From assembly GCA_010015655.1 (NCBI GenBank), contig ML976668.1:238388-302387 (forward strand): a stretch of 64,000 nt of DNA. Direction: 5' to 3'. The translations under genes and the position numbers were made by a program. Origin of the DNA: Bimuria novae-zelandiae CBS 107.79 (lineage: Eukaryota; Ascomycota; Dothideomycetes; Pleosporales; Didymosphaeriaceae). The notes below the pieces were generated by a model. The model searched no databases. It was not told the DNA's origin and saw only the letters and a program-made list of their open reading frames with translations. Position 1 is the stretch's first letter; each line of letters begins with the position of its first letter. This document shows positions 1 through 10,297 of this stretch, piece after piece.

Positions 1-170
1 TCACTTCATAGCGAAGTAACTAATCACTCCTGTCACGCTTTCTACACATACTCCGCTCTTCCTCCGCAACCGCGCAAGAATAGGACCATATCTTGCGAAC
101 ACACGCGCGCCCTTCACGAAGCTTCTGATCCAAAAGTTTTACAATATACAAAGCATACTCCACACCCACC

Positions 171-824
171 ATGTCCTCCCACGACCACGAAAAGCTCTCC
201 GCCGCCGCCAACGACCGCAAAGCGCGCCTCGCCCAGCTCAAATCCCTCAAGCGCAAGCAAGCTCCCACCGAAGACGATGCCGCACCTTCAGACCCGTCCA
301 CAGCTCTCACCACCACCTCTACCGAAGCTACCTCCACAGCCCCGGAAGAACCCTCCGCGACAGCCACCTACCTCTCCGGCCGCAACTACGACCCCTCAAC
401 CCGCAACGTCAAGCTCGGCTTCGACCAGCTCCCCATCGCCGACGCAACCGCCACGCTCGAGTACAAAGCGCAGCAGCTCGCGCTCGACGTTAAGCGCGCG
501 CAGGAAGAAGAGAAGGCGCAAGATAAGGGGCTCGACCTGTTCAAGCTGCAGCCCAAGAAGCCGAATTGGGATCTGAAGCGCGATTTGCAAGAGAAGATGA
601 GGGGGCTTGAGGTGCAGACGGAAAATGCGATTGCGAGGTTGGTCAGGGAGAGGGTGGAGATGCAGAAGAAGGCGCAAGTGGCGGAGAAGAATGGCGGGAA
701 TGGAGACGGAGAGGCGGAGAAGGTGGGGATGGAGGGGAGTGAGTTAGTGGAGGCGATGCATTTGAAGGAGAGGGAGGAGGAGGAGGAAAGGAGGAGAGAT
801 AGAGAGGATGAGGATGGGAGTTGA
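171..824 (+). CDS. Cwf18/CCDC12-type pre-mRNA splicing factor
   Basis: A 217-residue single-exon protein. The centre carries the hallmark block of the Cwf18 family: a GRNYDP segment near residue 70, then LFKLQPKKPNWDLKRDL around residue 123 followed by a long helix ending in LVRERVEMQ. The N-terminus is Ala/Thr/Ser-rich linker, and the C-terminus is a highly charged Glu/Arg tail likely to be coiled coil. Cwf18 proteins belong to the Prp19/Cdc5-associated spliceosome complex (established for fission yeast), so a nuclear role in splicing is expected. The ATG lies in a good context (CACC before it) and is the first of the frame. The gene is convergent with the zinc-knuckle gene downstream. The family call rests on motif recognition only. 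Confidence 0.85.
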   Translation: MSSHDHEKLSAAANDRKARLAQLKSLKRKQAPTEDDAAPSDPSTALTTTSTEATSTAPEEPSATATYLSGRNYDPSTRNVKLGFDQLPIADATATLEYKAQQLALDVKRAQEEEKAQDKGLDLFKLQPKKPNWDLKRDLQEKMRGLEVQTENAIARLVRERVEMQKKAQVAEKNGGNGDGEAEKVGMEGSELVEAMHLKEREEEEERRRDREDEDGS

Positions 825-1287
825 AGAGGGATGGCAGCGGCTGTGATGGCTGGTTAAGAATATTAACACATCCCCTCTACCCACACCAGTGCGCCAAGTG
901 AGGGCGACAGAGGATAAATCTGCGCGGAGGTTGCGTGGAACGACAAGTCAAGGGGATCAGGATCTGAGAAGTGTTTCCAATGCCGTGTCTGGCAATTAAG
1001 GTATCTAGATACCGCAATCAACCGAGAGAGTCGAATTCTTTCGACGAGATCCTCCAGGTCCTCCCTCGCGCCATTTACTCCCGGGGAGCCTCTCGTAATG
1101 CATGCCCTAAGTGTTACTTTTACACATCTCCTTCTAATACATAAACACTACCGAATGTTACAGCTGCTGCCGTCTCCACTGTCCTTCATTCTGTCCGCCG
1201 TACTGAGTTCCCTCGCTGCGCTATCACCTCCAGTAGGGGATCCACGCGCACTTCTTGAACATGAAAATCCATTGCCGTCGACTCCTT
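825..1287. other. Convergent intergenic spacer
   Basis: This lies between the 3' ends of the Cwf18-type gene (+) and the zinc-knuckle gene (-). It must hold both 3' UTRs and poly(A) sites. I see no open frame with coding character and no repeat in it. Confidence 0.6.
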
Positions 1288-2406
1288 TCAACGTCCGCCC
1301 TGCATTTGCCTTGTCAACGCAACCCGCTTGCTGTAGGGGCTCAAACTGCGCTCCCGCGCCGGTGCAGGTGGTGGTGACGGTTGCCTCACAGGCGGCGGGG
1401 CTCTGCCATTGGTGTCGAACCGGTTGCCTCCATTTCCTCGAATACCATTCCCGTTCATACCGCCATTGCCGTTCTTGTACGGGCTCGGAGATCTCGGCAA
1501 GTGACGCTTCGAATACGGGCTTGGACTCCGACGCCGGTAGGGAGATCTAGATCGCGACCGAGATGGCGATAAGGGGCGTCCGTTCGGTGAAGCTGCCCAT
1601 CTACCCCGTAGTCCAGCACCTGTGGCGCCGTTTCCGTTGGCTGGGTGGTTGCGGTCATCCGAGGTGTCCATGCGACTTGGGCTTCGCGACGGTGATCGAG
1701 ATAGCGAACGCGCGCGTGTTGCTCCTTTGCCGGGTGCTTTCCTGCTCCTACTTCCAGATCGTCGACCACCTTTTCCTCTGCCGCGGCTCCAGCTTCGCGG
1801 ATAATGCTTCCGCGGTGCCTTCCGTCCTGCACCCTCATCATGTGATATGTCCATGGGACTTGAGCGTGATCTCGATCTCCGACGACCTCTATGTTCTGGG
1901 CTCATGGAGCTCAGCCTCCGCCGGGTGTTCCGTTCTGCCTTCTCGAGAGAGTGATGCGACTCGGAAGAGATGGACCTGCGACGTCTCTTGCCCAGCCCAT
2001 CTCCACTGCGAAGCGAGGCCTTGCTATTCCCGATCCACTTCGGTGACCGCGACCGTGATGGTGAGCGGTTTGTGGATATGGTAGACACGGAGTCAGAGTC
2101 GGACGCGGAAGATGGCGAGCGCGAGCGCCTTCCAGACTTTTTGCGACGCTCCTCCTTCTTCTCTGTTAGGATCTTGTCGGCGAGTCCTGTCTTGCGGAGA
2201 AGGTCACTTGGTACTTCCTCGGTGAGCCTCGGCTTCAGTGATGGATTGAGGAGTTGCTGCGTGCGCGACGGTCGTGGGTTGTACGGGCGTGCTTGCGCAG
2301 TAACTGTGCACTCGTAGCTGTAGTGGCCTTTCTGCAGGCACTTTTGGCAGGTGGTGCTCGGCGTTGCCTTGGAGCGACCTCCATAGCCACCACGACGGCT
2401 AAACAT
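1288..2406 (-). CDS. Zinc-knuckle (CCHC) protein with RS-rich tail
   Basis: 372 residues, one exon. I start at the ATG encoding MFSRRGGYGGRSK; the open frame extends six codons further but only to a TTG. Residues about 18-33 form a CCHC zinc knuckle (CQKCLQKGHYSYEC, spacing C-X2-C-X4-H-X4-C). The rest is Arg/Ser-rich low complexity with many SRSRSP dipeptide runs, typical of splicing-related or RNA-binding proteins; the family resembles the ZCCHC10 type. RNA binding in the nucleus is inferred from the knuckle plus RS domain. It is divergent from the R3H gene, about 640 bp apart, so the two may share a promoter region. Confidence 0.8.
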   Translation of the reverse strand: MFSRRGGYGGRSKATPSTTCQKCLQKGHYSYECTVTAQARPYNPRPSRTQQLLNPSLKPRLTEEVPSDLLRKTGLADKILTEKKEERRKKSGRRSRSPSSASDSDSVSTISTNRSPSRSRSPKWIGNSKASLRSGDGLGKRRRRSISSESHHSLEKAERNTRRRLSSMSPEHRGRRRSRSRSSPMDISHDEGAGRKAPRKHYPRSWSRGRGKGGRRSGSRSRKAPGKGATRARSLSRSPSRSPSRMDTSDDRNHPANGNGATGAGLRGRWAASPNGRPLSPSRSRSRSPYRRRSPSPYSKRHLPRSPSPYKNGNGGMNGNGIRGNGGNRFDTNGRAPPPVRQPSPPPAPARERSLSPYSKRVALTRQMQGGR

Positions 2407-3046
2407 GGCTTGTGGTGTTGTCAAAGATCCAGTATCGGTGCACGGCAGTATTCGCAGCGCGCAGCTGGCGCAGTTTGTCAGGCTAGAGCAAACGGGTGCA
2501 AAGCGCCGCTACGGGAGCCTTATTTATACGTAGGTGAAGCGAGGCGAGGTTGGTGCCAGCGCAAACAGTCAGCTTGAGTGATTGCTGGGACGCGCGGAAG
2601 TGAACCCAGGTGCCAGATGAGTGAGCACGTGACAGGACGTTGGTGCGCACGGTCATTTTGTTTAGATATCGCATTTCGTGACCATCGACGTACGCTCACG
2701 CCCCCGCACTCCACCCCCGCCAGGACGTTCAGACTCAAGACGAGCCCTTCACCGTTGATCGTAGGCTTTGCGCTGCTTGCTCTGACCATCTCACCGACTA
2801 CCCCACACTGGTTCGAATGTCGCCTGTCCACGATGTGCAGCTTTCTGGCCAGTGCAGCGACTTTCCTTGAGCAGCCTATTTCCTGAGATTTTTTACGAGC
2901 CTTACATCACACTCTTTTCAATCGACACGAACGCCTTCGGCTTTCCGGCGTTGGGCTTATATCATTCGGTGGGGCTTTTGAACGTTGGCCCACGATTTCT
3001 TGCCTTCCACTTCTGAGCAGAAACCCCACTGGGGACTCTTCTGACC
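2407..3046. promoter_or_regulatory. Divergent promoter region
   Basis: Between the start codons of the zinc-knuckle gene (-) and the R3H-SUZ gene (+). It contains pyrimidine-rich stretches close to both genes but no TATA box that I would defend. Open frames crossing it lack coding character. Confidence 0.5.
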
Positions 3047-5680
3047 ATGACGTCCGCCGCGCCATGCCCCCAAGGGCAGACCGCCAGCAGACCTTCTTTT
3101 GCCAAAGTAAGTAGTGACATGACACTGCTCGAAATCCATGCCAACCCCACCAAGGTCGCGGCGCAAACCTACAAGCCACAAATTCCGAAAGATTCGGCGC
3201 CTAGCGTCAAGCCTTCAGTCGCGATACCACAACCTGCGATCCCCGCCAACCTAATCAAGCCTCCGACTGTGAGCAGCGCCGCAGCGCCCGCCGTTCGCGT
3301 TGAGACGAGAGTGATGCCGACTGAGGCAACCGAAAATGCTGGTAACACAGCTGGTCGCGCCGGACAGTCTTCCGGCGCAAGCGACAACCAAACCGCAAAT
3401 GCGCCGGAACTTAAAGAGGAGGAGGCAGCAAAACTGCGTCCACCTATTGCGCTGGTGAAATTCTCAGCGGCTGAGGACAGCAACACGCAGCTCTCTTCAT
3501 CTGATGGCTCGGCGAAACCCCCAAGCCTGGACGGAAAGAGCGTTGCTTCGGGCACTACGTTTGCTTTGGACGAGAAAGAGTCGCTTCGTCCAGACGACAG
3601 CGCCAGCCTGAGAGCAGTTGAAGAGGAAGATGTGACGTCACCACCGGAGAGCAACGCTGCTGGTTCCCGCGTAGGGTCTGACAGCGAGGCTCGCGCCTTT
3701 CGTGCCCAGCTGCACGAGATCGCCGTCATGGGCCCGCAGCCTCAGCGAGGTGTGGTGCCCGGACGTTTTCCCGTTCCAATCGCAAACGGGGCGCATGCGC
3801 TCTACGATCCTAATCAGCCTCCCAATGGCATCGGCAGGTCACTGTCTCAGCCCGCAGTCAATGGCATGGCTGGGACTGGACCGCAGAATCTTGCAGCGAT
3901 ACCGGATGAGAAACTCATCGAGGCTTTGCAGTCGCCTAGGGATCGGCTGTTTGTGGTGAAGATAGAGCAGGACTTCATTGACTTCATCAAAGATTCTCGG
4001 TACGTGGACACAAATGATTCGAGACATGCAATTGCTAATGACTTCAGTGAAAACGAGTACAACCTTCCCAACTGCAACACATTCTACCGAATGCTTGCGC
4101 ATCGGCTCGCAGATTATTACTTGCTTGGTCATGTCGTCGACACCACTATGACGGGTGTGAGAATCACAAGGACGCCCTATTGCCGAATTCCTCCTCCGTT
4201 ATCGCAAATGGTCGATGTTTCCAAAGGTACAAATACTCCTCCTGTCGACCTTCCTGCTCGAAAGATCATGCGCCGCGGTGACGGTACAAGATCGGGCACC
4301 AACACAGGAGTCAATTCCGAGATCCCGTCTAAGGCTGGTTCCGAAGTGGATGGCAGTGATGGAGGTAACGATGCTGGTGCCAAGAAAGACAAGTCCTCAA
4401 TGACACGAGAAGAGCGTGAGGCAAGGTACCGGGAAGCTCGTCAACGCATCTTTGGTAGCGCTGAGGCTGAAGAAACCGAATCACCCGACCCCGCTGCAAC
4501 ATCTGAAGAAAAGGGTGCTTCCAGATCGAGCTCCGCTTCCGGGAAGAAGAAGAACAAGAAGCAGCGCAACCAAGACGACGACGATGGTTTCGAAGCGCGA
4601 TCTCGATTCAACGCTTACTATCCCGGTCAATACGCCGTTCCTGGTTACACCGGAGATAGTACTGTGTACTACAGCGGCTATCCTACACCTCTGACGAACC
4701 CTCAATATTCACCCATTGGCCCTGACGCCTCCCCGCCTCCCAACTACGGCAGCCCGTACCCAGTAATGCCGCAAGACCCTCAAGCTCAGTACTGGCCGGG
4801 CCAACAGTATCCATCCGCCAATGGACCAATGATGTATTCGAACTACCAGATGCAGAACGGTTATGATCTGTCGAACGACTTCCAACGAGGCATGCAGTCC
4901 TTCCAAAGCGCCGGCATGCCCAATCAAGTGACCCCCAAGATGGCGAACGCGTCGATGGCGGGCTACCCCGATCCTTATGCCCAACAGCATCCAAATGTGA
5001 CAATGAATCAAGGCTGGCCGCCGATGAACCAGCAGTCTTCATATCCTATGTCACAGAGCTATGCTCCGAACGGTCCGAGCAATCGACCCATGTCTGCACC
5101 CATGCAAGCCCCGACTCCGGGTGCTTATCAATACGGGCAGTTTCCACCTCCAACGCTCAATGGGAAGCTGAACAAAAACCAGCACCCCATTCCCGGCAGC
5201 TACCAGCGTCCACCGTTCAACCCGCAGAGCCAAGCCTTCATACCTGGTAGCCGTAACATGCTGTACCAAATGGGCATCCACAATGGTCCTCAAATGATGA
5301 ATGCCTTCAGCAACTATCAGATGTCCCAGACTCAGATGACACACCAGATGCCTCGGCCTAGCCCGCCCACTGCTCCCACGCAGACGTTTGGTCCACCCTT
5401 CACGGTCCCTCAATATGCTCACGGGAATTCCAACTCGTCGCCGCCTAATCAATCTAGCATGTCATCCCAAACTATATCGCTCCGGGGAGGCGAGGCGCAC
5501 GATTCCGCATTGTCTAGCCAAAGCAGCATTGCGAAGTATGGAACGCCGTCCAACCTTCCGGCCAGGCCACCTCCCACCCAGCAGCAAGCACCCAAGTTTA
5601 CGCTGCCCGGTCACAATCTCCCCTCTGTATCTCGTGTGCCAAGCAACCCGGCGCCGTCTTTTAGAGGCAATACGCCTTAG
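3047..5680 (+). CDS. R3H and SUZ domain protein with two in-frame introns
   Basis: The frame is open for 877 codons, but I see two 48-nt introns that keep frame. The first (3107-3154, GTAAGT...AAG) joins SFAK to VAAQ. The second (4000-4047, GTACGT...GCTAATGACTTCAG) joins KDSR to ENEYNLP inside the R3H domain. Spliced product is about 845 residues. The R3H domain follows the segment DRLFVVKIEQDFIDFIKDS, with the core FYRMLAHRLADYY. A SUZ-like segment lies downstream (KIMRRGDG, then REEREARYREARQRIFG). The C-terminal 400 residues are Pro/Gln/Asn/Tyr/Met-rich disorder. R3H-SUZ proteins bind single-stranded nucleic acid/RNA, so a cytoplasmic mRNA role is inferred. The second intron is well supported by the interrupted domain; the first by its donor and plausible junction. 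Confidence 0.85.
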   Translation: MTSAAPCPQGQTASRPSFAKVSSDMTLLEIHANPTKVAAQTYKPQIPKDSAPSVKPSVAIPQPAIPANLIKPPTVSSAAAPAVRVETRVMPTEATENAGNTAGRAGQSSGASDNQTANAPELKEEEAAKLRPPIALVKFSAAEDSNTQLSSSDGSAKPPSLDGKSVASGTTFALDEKESLRPDDSASLRAVEEEDVTSPPESNAAGSRVGSDSEARAFRAQLHEIAVMGPQPQRGVVPGRFPVPIANGAHALYDPNQPPNGIGRSLSQPAVNGMAGTGPQNLAAIPDEKLIEALQSPRDRLFVVKIEQDFIDFIKDSRYVDTNDSRHAIANDFSENEYNLPNCNTFYRMLAHRLADYYLLGHVVDTTMTGVRITRTPYCRIPPPLSQMVDVSKGTNTPPVDLPARKIMRRGDGTRSGTNTGVNSEIPSKAGSEVDGSDGGNDAGAKKDKSSMTREEREARYREARQRIFGSAEAEETESPDPAATSEEKGASRSSSASGKKKNKKQRNQDDDDGFEARSRFNAYYPGQYAVPGYTGDSTVYYSGYPTPLTNPQYSPIGPDASPPPNYGSPYPVMPQDPQAQYWPGQQYPSANGPMMYSNYQMQNGYDLSNDFQRGMQSFQSAGMPNQVTPKMANASMAGYPDPYAQQHPNVTMNQGWPPMNQQSSYPMSQSYAPNGPSNRPMSAPMQAPTPGAYQYGQFPPPTLNGKLNKNQHPIPGSYQRPPFNPQSQAFIPGSRNMLYQMGIHNGPQMMNAFSNYQMSQTQMTHQMPRPSPPTAPTQTFGPPFTVPQYAHGNSNSSPPNQSSMSSQTISLRGGEAHDSALSSQSSIAKYGTPSNLPARPPPTQQQAPKFTLPGHNLPSVSRVPSNPAPSFRGNTP

Positions 5681-8567
5681 CAGGTCTGGTTTCTTCGGAG
5701 TGCAGCCGAAGCGCTCTCTTTCTCATGCCGCCACGATTATGTAAGCTTGAGCATTGCGATGGTGCGTTTGAATGTTTTTCCCCTGCATGTCTCTTTGGTG
5801 GTTGCAGTTCTTGGGCAGGATGATGGCGTTCAAGGACAGTTAGGCATACCTCTAGTGCTAGCATCTCATAGGTGCGATTCTTCTGAATGAAAATTGGGAA
5901 AGTGTCGGGTTTCTGCAGAGGTATTTGTGTAGCTTTCACGATAGATAGCTATATCCCTTTGGTGTTTATGGCTCTTTTCGATAAGTGCAGGGAAGTGATG
6001 CGGTGTCTTCAGCCAGAGTAGGGTTGTTGACACATCTTGTGTTGATACCTAACACTACTGCACATCCACACATTCGCATTCCCGGATAAGAGTCTTTTGA
6101 GTTACTCATGTGGTCCCTCGCAACGGTCTCAGTTCGGGCTGACGTACCACGGACAACGATATTCAAGTGAGTGTAGAATGACTGCGTGATTCATGTCTCT
6201 TCACGCAGCTAACGCAACAACTAGGCATGCTTACACAACGCGTTGGATGGCCTCTTAGACATCAAATCGGTCGTTGCGGCTATTTGATAAAGCAGTCCGC
6301 AGGGCTACAAGTTACAATCTGCTGACTATGGCTAAAAGCTTTGAAGTCGGCGATATGTGAGACTTCAACGTTGTGCACGTCTCGGGCGACATGTTCTACT
6401 CGCCTGCGTCCTGGCACATATTGATAATGCTGCTACTATGATTGTTGCTGCCGTACGTGCGCCGTGGGGCACTTTTGGTGGAGCGACTCCGAAGCCCAGG
6501 TCTCTCGCTGGCGGTTGTGGGCGGGGGCCGGGTGTTACGGTTTCTACATTGAGGAATGAAAGGTAGAGCAGCGGACAGTGATGTGGGAGCGTGCGAGCTG
6601 CTCAGGGCGTGAGGTGTGCTATGCACAAGAGGTAAACTAATCAAGGAGGTGGGATAGTCTTTGAAGGAGGGATGTACACTATGCTAGCAACCAAGTAGGA
6701 TCGAGAATGGCGACGACGATACGAGGCGGGTCTTGAGCGGAGCAGGAATATCCCGGGTGGGAGAAGGAGTGTGTTTCTGGTGCGGTGACACTGGTCACGG
6801 TACTGTGGTGCGATGGGGGAACGCCAGGCGGATGAGGTTTCTGCATCAATAGCGTGGCTACTGTGGAAGGTGGTCTGTCTGGGGTAACCGGTGCCTCTGC
6901 GGAGGACAGTTTTGGCCCGGTTGGTTTTCGGGCTTCCTAATGGGTGGTTAAGGAGACGCTGTAGCGGAGGCCGTCAATGCGGAAGGCTCCCCCCACAGTG
7001 ACATTGAGAACGAGCTGAGAGGTGGTCTGTCTGGGGGAACCGGTCCCTCTGCGGAGGATAGTCTTGGTGCGGCTAGTGTTTGGTGCTTTTCAATGGATGG
7101 TTAAGGAGACGCTGTAACGGAGGTGGTCATCCCCACATTGGCATTGAAAATAGAATGGATTTGACAAGCGCGGTATTGACGGCGACCATTCTATAACATA
7201 AACAATAGTGGTAACTAGCACTAAGCCTGAGAATGAAGTATTCATAGAAAAAAAACCCTAACGCATTTTTTGTCGTATACGTTTCTCACGGCCGGGATAT
7301 TGATGGGCATTATAGTAGGGTAGCTCGATACTGTATTTTAACACGGATCTCTGAGTAAAGAGGATGTTCGAAGGATTCTCGGTTAAAAAATGCCCATTCC
7401 AAGCGCGCACAAGACATTGTCATCGATGCCAGAACCATAATGTTCGCTGGCAAGATTGTTACCTCCCAACAGATATTGATGCAGCGATTGCAACCATACA
7501 ATGACTAGTTGAACGAAGTAAGGAGACGAGTAACTAGTCTTGAAATATGGGACATCGTAAAGTCAGCAAGACTCCGCCCAAGACGAACTGATCTGCTGGC
7601 ATATGACACCTTGCTGTTACATCGCTCTCCGCTAGTTCGTCAGCAAAATCCTACTCATTGCCGAAATTCCCTTGAAGAGTTATCCATCCATCGAGCGATC
7701 ATGTAGGACGCTCTTTTTGGCACCGATATGTGATAAGTGGGGCATGCTTTTCTTTCATTTTCTTCTGTGGGGTGTTTTGACGCACATCATTTACAGAAGC
7801 ATGTTAAGCGGATAAAAGCGCGCGCTGAGTTTCACGAGTCGCCTCTAGGATTGGTATTATGTCCGTGTGATTATTGAAAGTCCATACGTACGTTGGGCGT
7901 TTCGGTCGTATTCGCCACCTGTTACCACTCGAGTCAATTCCAATACTCGTACAAAATGCAGCGAGTAGATCTTTTTCCGCTTTCACTTAGTCAACTGGTT
8001 CGCAGAAGCACCCATACCGAGATGCCCACGCGCGGCACGGTTTTCCACCGATCTTCGCTCTTCCCGCATGCTCGGGCACGTTTTATCGGGCACGTTCCGC
8101 GAAGGGACGCGAAGGCGAGGGAACAAGGGTGGTTGTCCTGGCCCCACTGGTCATCATCGTCGATCCTGAAGGGCTTGGTCAGTTCTTTCGGCTTGGCGAT
8201 GTTATGCACAGGGCGCTGTGGAGCATAATTGTGTTCAGGTGAAACAAGTTTTACGTGAAGGGGAAAATACATTCCCTTCCAAGGTTGGGAGGCTCGGGAG
8301 GCTCCGGTTCCTGATCGGCACTTCCTTTCGCACTTGTCGCTGTCGCCATCGCCAGCATGTTTCCATCGTATGGGTACTCTATCGAACTGGTGCTTGCGGA
8401 GATCATATCGTGATACCGATGAGAGAGTTCAGACTGCATATGCCATTTTAAGGCAATGAGTAATGCTTTGGTGAGAAAATAACACTTCCATCATAGGCCT
8501 CGAATGGGAGTAGTATGGAAAAAGAAAATGTACGGAGGAACTTCAGGTTACGAATCCTTCATGTCGC
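5681..8567. other. Gene-poor stretch, 2.9 kb
   Basis: No open frame here has convincing coding character or a recognisable family. It contains the 3' region of the R3H gene, a tandem duplication at 6869-7155, and otherwise unremarkable unique DNA. Two minus-strand frames at 7991-8272 and 8251-8439 were considered as one spliced gene but could not be joined cleanly. Confidence 0.5.
6869..7155. repeat. Imperfect tandem duplication, about 150 bp unit
   Basis: Copy 1 (6869-7020) and copy 2 (7021-about 7155) both begin GGTGGTCTGTCTGGGG and run in parallel through GCGGAGGA, then GGTTAAGGAGACGCTGTA, and end near a GACATTGAGAA / GGCATTGAAAA segment. Copy 2 is shorter by about 17 bp and differs at scattered bases. 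It is non-coding as far as I can tell. Confidence 0.8.
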
Positions 8568-9352
8568 TCACCTAGTGAACAATGCAATACCATTCTCACT
8601 TCCGCCAACCTGCACTGTTAACCCACCTTTCCCGTAGAATCCGCGGTTCTTCTCCCCACAGAGTACACTTGCGACCACATTGTCGCCCTCAGCTTCCGCC
8701 TGCTCTACTCCCCAGCGCACAAGTAACTTGCCTACTCCTTTGCCCTGAAAGTCCGGGTGAACACCGCAAACGTGCAAGTCCCAACACTCTGAGCGGTCGC
8801 CAGTCCAGTACTTCTCCGAGTCTGCAACAGCGGCGTCCAGCCAAGAAGCGTTGGATGGGTCGGCTGCGCGATTAGGAAACAGGCGGAGTGAAAGTGAGTG
8901 ATAGATATTGAGCGCAGGGCTGATGAGTTTACCTGGAGGGAAGTTCTGGTCAGTGCCACGTGGGGTTATCCGGTTTTACGTGCGCAACAAAGCGACAAAG
9001 AGTGACACAACTCACGAGGATCGACACTCGCCAATTCCCTTCTTTTTCCACCCTCGCCTAACCTCCGCCAATCAGCTGCGCCAGCAATTCTCTCTTGTCC
9101 ATTCTCCTGCACAGTGACCACGACGAACTGATGTCGCCATTCCCAAAACCGCTGACGCAAACCACGGAGCAAGAACCAATACACATCTTCAGGATGTTGC
9201 TTGCGGTGTGGGTGCATGAGTTCCCCAATAATTTCGTCGTCGAAGAAGGCAGCGTGCCATACACGAGCTATGTCCGGTAGGTCGGAAATATGAGCCGTGC
9301 GGAGCTGCGGTTTAGGACTGGGGTCGACTTGTTTCAACATGTCTGTGGCCAT
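8568..9352 (-). CDS. GNAT-family N-acetyltransferase
   Basis: Two exons, complement of 9016-9352 and 8568-8932, giving 233 residues. The 83-nt intron (GTGAGT...CACTGACC...CCTCCAG) joins ELASVDP to RKLISPAL and restores one continuous GNAT fold. The acetyl-CoA binding motif A is HPDFQGKGVGKLL, followed by the family's FYGKGGL strand near the C-terminus. The N-terminal part (ISDLPDIARVWHAAF) matches the first helix region of fungal GNAT proteins. It transfers an acetyl group from acetyl-CoA to an unknown acceptor; no targeting signal is visible. FYGKGG replaces the more usual FYEKCG or FYEKLG type sequence, which may affect activity but does not exclude it. Confidence 0.85.
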
Positions 9353-10297
9353 GGTCTTGGGCTCCAGCCTGGGATGCGTGCTTTGCGGTTGGGCAAGTAC
9401 CTATGTGGAACAATGGATGTGTGAAAACGTTGCAATGACGATGGCCTGCAGATGGCGTGAATACGGTCCCTGAATCCTCACGGTACCATCACGAGCCGGA
9501 GCCGAGGTGAGGAGCATGGACGGGATGCCCTTTGTTCCACAGGAGAGGCACCCAGACGGGCGAGGCGGGATCTGCCGATTCTAGAATTGCAACCCTTCGC
9601 TAAGGCGACAAGCCTCGAGATCGTTGGGACTGGTCGATGGTCTCTGCAAGCAATGAAAACTTCTTCCAGGCTGAATCCTGCACTCGCCCGCTACTCTCGT
9701 TTTGAGAAAAGCTTCGGTGCGGACACTTCCGAGAATGGTCGATTGAGTATGAGCAAGAACCACCAATGATACCCTCGGGTGCGCAATGTACGGTCCTGAC
9801 TCGTGAAATTAGTGATGTCCGAAGGTAAGTCTGTAGACCCTGAAAGAGAATGATTACTCAATACGGGATAGAAGTGGATATCAAGACAGGATGCCCCCTT
9901 GGCGCTGCCACGGACCGCCCGGCGCGGTCAGGCACGTCCCATCATCCGGTCCGACGGCGTGTGGGTTGAGGAGCTTGAGCTCTTTGCGAGGTGTCTCGCT
10001 TAGAGAAGGGCGGAATGATGAGTACTTGATTGTCGGTTAAATGAGTAACAATGCACCCAGTGCGGAGCGTCCTCCGATGTAAGATGACTTTACGTTGAGG
10101 AAATTTTGGATTACCGGTTCTATAATTCCTACGATAACAAATGCGACGGGTACTGTTTTTTTTTTGTTGCAAGCCTCGCGGGTCGCATCGCATGGAACCA
10201 CCCATCAGCGACCTGCCGAAATGAGATCGCGTTGCGTAAGCGTCGCGGGGCGATCGGAAGGATTCCGCCTGGTGAACTGCGTGTCGTCATTGGTTGA
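9353..10297. other. Intergenic, no gene seen
   Basis: 945 bp between the GNAT gene start and the 3' end of the rhodopsin-like gene, both on the minus strand. It must hold the GNAT promoter. No open frame of coding character, tRNA or repeat was found. Confidence 0.5.

Noticed and set aside
1098..2577. Several plus-strand frames, up to 173 codons
   Set aside because: They are antisense shadows of the zinc-knuckle RS gene, whose codon bias opens the opposite frames.
7991..8439. Two adjacent minus-strand frames that might be exons of one hypothetical gene
   Set aside because: The candidate intron (GTATTT donor, CTCCACAG acceptor) does not keep frame and the protein resembles nothing known; the first part is low complexity (EPEPPEPP).
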